From: Methanosarcinales archaeon
GTDB taxonomy: Archaea > Halobacteriota > Methanosarcinia > Methanotrichales > Methanotrichaceae
Direction of reading: 5' to 3'
DNA length: 7,930 nt
NCBI GenBank assembly: GCA_013415595.1
Contig: JAAEEW010000129.1
Location: forward strand, 1 to 7,930
In this document: one piece after another, positions 6,557-7,930 of the stretch
Position numbering within the stretch: position 1 is the first letter of the stretch
Layout of the letters: each line of letters starts with the position of its first letter
Translations under genes and position numbers: made by a program
Notes under the pieces: model-generated
Seen by the model: the letters and a program-made list of their open reading frames with translations, nothing else
The model's database searches: none
Told to the model about the DNA's origin: nothing

Positions 6557-7144
6557 GTGGGGGTAGCTAAGACGGATTCCAGGGACCGGGAGTTTTTAAG
6601 GGCGCTTCACCAGGAGAAGATCACGGCCCAGAACGAGCGGGCCAGCTACGTCACCAAGAAGCTGGCCTTCGTAACCGTGCTCTTCGGACTGAGCTCTCTC
6701 AACATCGGCGTCACCCTTTCGGAGATATCGAGGCTTTTGTACTTCGTGCCGCTGGCGGCCATCTGCTATGACTCGTACATCATGACCGCAGACACCCGGG
6801 TGAAGAGGATCGGAGCCTTCCTGGGCAGGCACCCCAGCTCCATGGCCGGGATGCTGGAGAAGGAGTGGGAAGGATTCGCCGCCACGCATCGCAGCACCCT
6901 TGCTCCCCTCACCGACGCCGCCCTCTCCGTGGTGGTGACCGTGGCCGCAGCCATTTACCTGAGCACCATGCAAACGGCGGGATATGACAGGCTCTCCCAC
7001 ATAGCCTTCCTCTCCTGGCTGGCCATCTCGCTATGCATAATCATGGTCCAGTGGATCAGGCACCGGCAACTGCTGAGAAAGATCGACTGCTACGAGAGCT
7101 ATTACGAAAATCCGGTCATGGTGGAGAAGCTGAGCTACCACTGA
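6557..7144 (+). CDS. Small four-helix membrane protein of unknown function
   Basis: This 195-residue protein was not recognised. Two hydrophobic hairpins are visible: segments at about 35-52 and 58-76, then about 119-137 and 148-166. A hydrophilic loop of about 40 residues (77-118) separates them, and Arg/Lys clusters sit at 79-84 and 168-175. The N-terminal 30 residues are charged and probably helical; there is no signal peptide. Positive-charge placement suggests both termini and the central loop face the cytoplasm. The C-terminal tail is rich in Tyr and Glu. GTG 6557 is the only plausible start: no ATG, GTG or TTG follows in frame before the first membrane segment. No Shine-Dalgarno motif precedes it, so the message may be leaderless. 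Base composition and codon use match the neighbours. The layout recalls small membrane effector or sensor proteins in a general way, but nothing specific supports that. Confidence 0.75.
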   Translation: MGVAKTDSRDREFLRALHQEKITAQNERASYVTKKLAFVTVLFGLSSLNIGVTLSEISRLLYFVPLAAICYDSYIMTADTRVKRIGAFLGRHPSSMAGMLEKEWEGFAATHRSTLAPLTDAALSVVVTVAAAIYLSTMQTAGYDRLSHIAFLSWLAISLCIIMVQWIRHRQLLRKIDCYESYYENPVMVEKLSYH

Positions 7145-7460
7145 GGGAGGGGGTCATACGACCAGGAGGCCCGGACAGGACCGACCGCCTTAATGGATTT
7201 TATTTCATGTATCTTATATTCCGGTATCTCTTCAAGACCGAAAACCGTCGCATCCCTTTCCATGGAGGCTGTGCCGCGAAGAGGCAGGACCATTTCGTCC
7301 TGTGGATGAAGTTGCAGGACTGGAAAAAAGCGAAAACTTTCAGCAAGAAAGCAGTAACTGAAGAGGCATTTTTGTCAAAAGCTTGATTTGGGATTCCTTG
7401 ATTTTCCCGCCACCTGCGGCTCGTGGGGGATGCAGAGAGATGATGTGCATTAATGAACAG
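7145..7460. other. Non-coding stretch after the membrane-protein gene
   Basis: No convincing gene was found on either strand. Just after the stop is GGTC-ATAC-GACC (7152-7163). A T-rich patch (7199-7218, TTTTATTT then CTTATATT) could end the upstream transcript or serve as a weak promoter. CAGGAC (7285-7290) and GTCCTG (7297-7302) form a six-pair hairpin with a six-base loop, and GCAGGAC is repeated at 7314-7320. The open frames crossing this region have unlikely protein composition. It may hold decayed coding sequence, but no family is recognisable. Confidence 0.55.
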
Positions 7461-7476
7461 GAAATAAGTTTATATG
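7461..7476 (+). promoter_or_regulatory. TATA-like promoter ahead of the structured region
   Basis: GAAATAAG (7461-7468) and TTTATATG (7469-7476) make one of the best BRE/TATA matches in the window. The predicted transcription start is about 7494-7500. No protein-coding start fits that position, which makes a non-coding RNA or a roughly 310-base leader for the peptidase gene at 7808 the main options. Confidence 0.45.
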
Positions 7477-7497
7477 GATTGACTGGGGTAGTAGGCC

Positions 7498-7640
7498 TTG
7501 GCTGGAGCAGCCCTGAATCAGAGGGCCCCCGGCGAGATTACAATTATAAATTACGGCAAAAACCAACATGTAGGAGGGAGCAGCAGTTCCAGGAGCGCGG
7601 CCTTTGTGCCGCGTTCCGGGGGCTGTTCCTGGCGTTTTAA
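7498..7640 (+). ncRNA. Candidate structured small RNA or leader RNA
   Basis: Between the TATA-like box and a T4 tract at 7635-7638 lie two foldable blocks. Near the 5' end, GGCTG (7500-7504) pairs with CAGCC (7508-7512), and GGCCTT (7494-7499) can pair with AGGGCC (7522-7527) around it. Near the 3' end is the long hairpin 7579-7630. A linker of about 50 bases, AT-rich in its middle, joins them. The layout of promoter, structured 5' block, linker, long hairpin and T-tract is that of an independent small RNA, but no known RNA family was recognised. It may instead be the 5' part of the peptidase leader. Evidence is structural only, with no conservation data. Confidence 0.3.
7579..7630 (+). repeat. 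Long imperfect hairpin, possible terminator
   Basis: The core GGAGCGCGGC (7592-7601) pairs with GCCGCGTTCC (7608-7617) around the loop CTTTGT. After one A-G mismatch, the stem continues from 7590/7619 out to 7582/7627 with Watson-Crick and three G-U pairs. After a C-C mismatch it ends with 7579-7580 and 7629-7630. In all, about 21 of 23 positions pair. Four T follow at 7635-7638, so it could act as a terminator or be the 3' domain of a small RNA. Confidence 0.6.
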
Positions 7641-7659
7641 AAATTGCCTCTTGGAATTC

Positions 7660-7675
7660 GTCCATGTTCATGGAC
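7660..7675. repeat. 16-base palindrome
   Basis: GTCCATG (7660-7666) and CATGGAC (7669-7675) are perfect inverted copies separated by TT. This is the same kind of short-spacer symmetry as the site at 2015-2032, with an unrelated sequence. It is about 90 bases upstream of the weak promoter of the peptidase gene and could be a regulator site or part of a leader fold. Confidence 0.4.
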
Positions 7676-7680
7676 TTTAT

Positions 7681-7739
7681 CCGGCCATCTGAATCCCCAC
7701 GGCCCTGCACCAGGGGGAAGCAGATCTGCAGTTTGCCGG
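7681..7739 (+). repeat. Cluster of nested inverted repeats
   Basis: CCGGC (7681-7685) pairs with GCCGG (7735-7739). Inside are CCCTG-CAC-CAGGG (7703-7715) and the ten-base palindrome GCAGATCTGC (7720-7729). An RNA here could fold as a closed multi-branch unit. Each element alone is short enough to be chance; the nesting is what is notable. Confidence 0.3.
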
Positions 7740-7763
7740 TCAAATGAAGGGCTCGATGAAAGA

Positions 7764-7772
7764 TCTTTTAAG
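7764..7772 (+). promoter_or_regulatory. Weak TATA-like box ahead of the peptidase gene
   Basis: TCTTTTAAG lies about 40 bases before the ATG at 7808. It would place transcription start near 7794, just before the GAGGT Shine-Dalgarno motif at 7796-7800. It is a poorer match than the box at 7469, so the gene may use either or both. Confidence 0.3.
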
Positions 7773-7807
7773 ACCTCACGGGCCACAGGGAGTCCGAGGT
7801 AAAGTGG

Positions 7808-7930
7808 ATGGAGCTAGTTTTGCATCCCAGATCGGAGATCGACTCCCGCATAAAGAGGCTTCAGAGCCGGATGGAGGATATTGACGGAGCGCTGCTGTTT
7901 CAGTCGGCAGACCTGTGCTACTTCTCGGGA
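7808..7930 (+). CDS. M24-family (Xaa-Pro type) peptidase, N-terminal part
   Basis: Only the first 41 codons are in the window and the frame runs off the end. The sequence has the usual opening of the creatinase-like N-terminal domain of Xaa-Pro dipeptidases/aminopeptidases: R-x-x-RL-x-x-x-M followed by DGALLFQSADLCYFSG, where relatives have a strand and then a Y-(F/L)-(S/T)-G turn. Such enzymes are metal-dependent and remove residues next to proline from peptides in the cytoplasm. The metal-binding catalytic domain lies outside the window, so activity cannot be judged; some relatives are non-peptidase enzymes. The start is supported by GAGGT at 7796-7800, seven bases upstream. The GTG at 7804 is out of frame. 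Confidence 0.8.
   Translation, partial: MELVLHPRSEIDSRIKRLQSRMEDIDGALLFQSADLCYFSG

Noticed and set aside
7033..7386. A 117-codon + strand open frame starting inside the membrane-protein gene
   Set aside because: Its first third is an alternate frame of the membrane protein. The rest has random-looking composition and no ribosome site.
7436..7516. A C/D-box small RNA suggested by GATGATG near 7437 and CTGA at 7513
   Set aside because: No D' or C' boxes at suitable spacing, and the box distance is too long for a typical archaeal C/D RNA of about 60 bases.
7383..7640. An 85-codon open frame running through the structured region
   Set aside because: No Shine-Dalgarno motif, no recognisable domain, and it reads through both the TATA-like box and the long hairpin.
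7450..7743. A 97-codon minus-strand open frame
   Set aside because: It has no start signals and its sequence is dictated by the inverted repeats on the + strand.

Overview
The window looks like a piece of a moderately GC-rich euryarchaeal chromosome, most plausibly a methanogen of the Methanothrix/Methanosarcinia type. That assignment is inference. It rests on TATA-like boxes about 25 nt ahead of several genes, Shine-Dalgarno motifs of the AGGTGA/GAGGT kind, T-tracts at gene ends, free use of AGG/AGA and ATA codons, and protein sequences with an archaeal flavour. No mobile element, CRISPR array, rRNA or tRNA was seen.

Layout. Positions 1-1903 carry the end of a branched-chain amino acid operon, all on the + strand: the C-terminal fifth of the acetolactate synthase large subunit, the complete regulatory small subunit, and a complete class I ketol-acid reductoisomerase (KARI). 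Together they make acetolactate or acetohydroxybutyrate and convert it to the dihydroxy acid precursors of valine, leucine and isoleucine. The KARI has an unusual cofactor loop that suggests NADH rather than NADPH preference. A hairpin followed by a T-tract (1929-1960) closes the operon.

A roughly 300-base non-coding stretch follows, with an 18-base palindrome and a TATA-like promoter. It leads into a two-gene unit: a SNF2-family helicase-like ATPase of about 1087 residues (2245-5508) and a SWIM zinc-finger protein (5512-6450). The two genes are 3 bases apart, and the second gene's ribosome site lies inside the end of the first. This pairing recurs in bacteria and archaea and suggests a joint role in remodelling nucleic-acid complexes; its exact job is not known.

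Next comes a separate gene, probably leaderless, for a small four-helix membrane protein of unknown function (6557-7144). About 660 bases without a convincing gene follow (7145-7807). Their second half has a good TATA-like box and a dense run of inverted repeats, which may be a small structured RNA or a long structured leader. The window ends in the first 41 codons of an M24-family (Xaa-Pro type) peptidase starting at 7808.

Most of the window is ordinary chromosome. The parts most worth a second look are the KARI cofactor loop, the structured region 7469-7740, and the SNF2-SWIM pair with its low-complexity insert.
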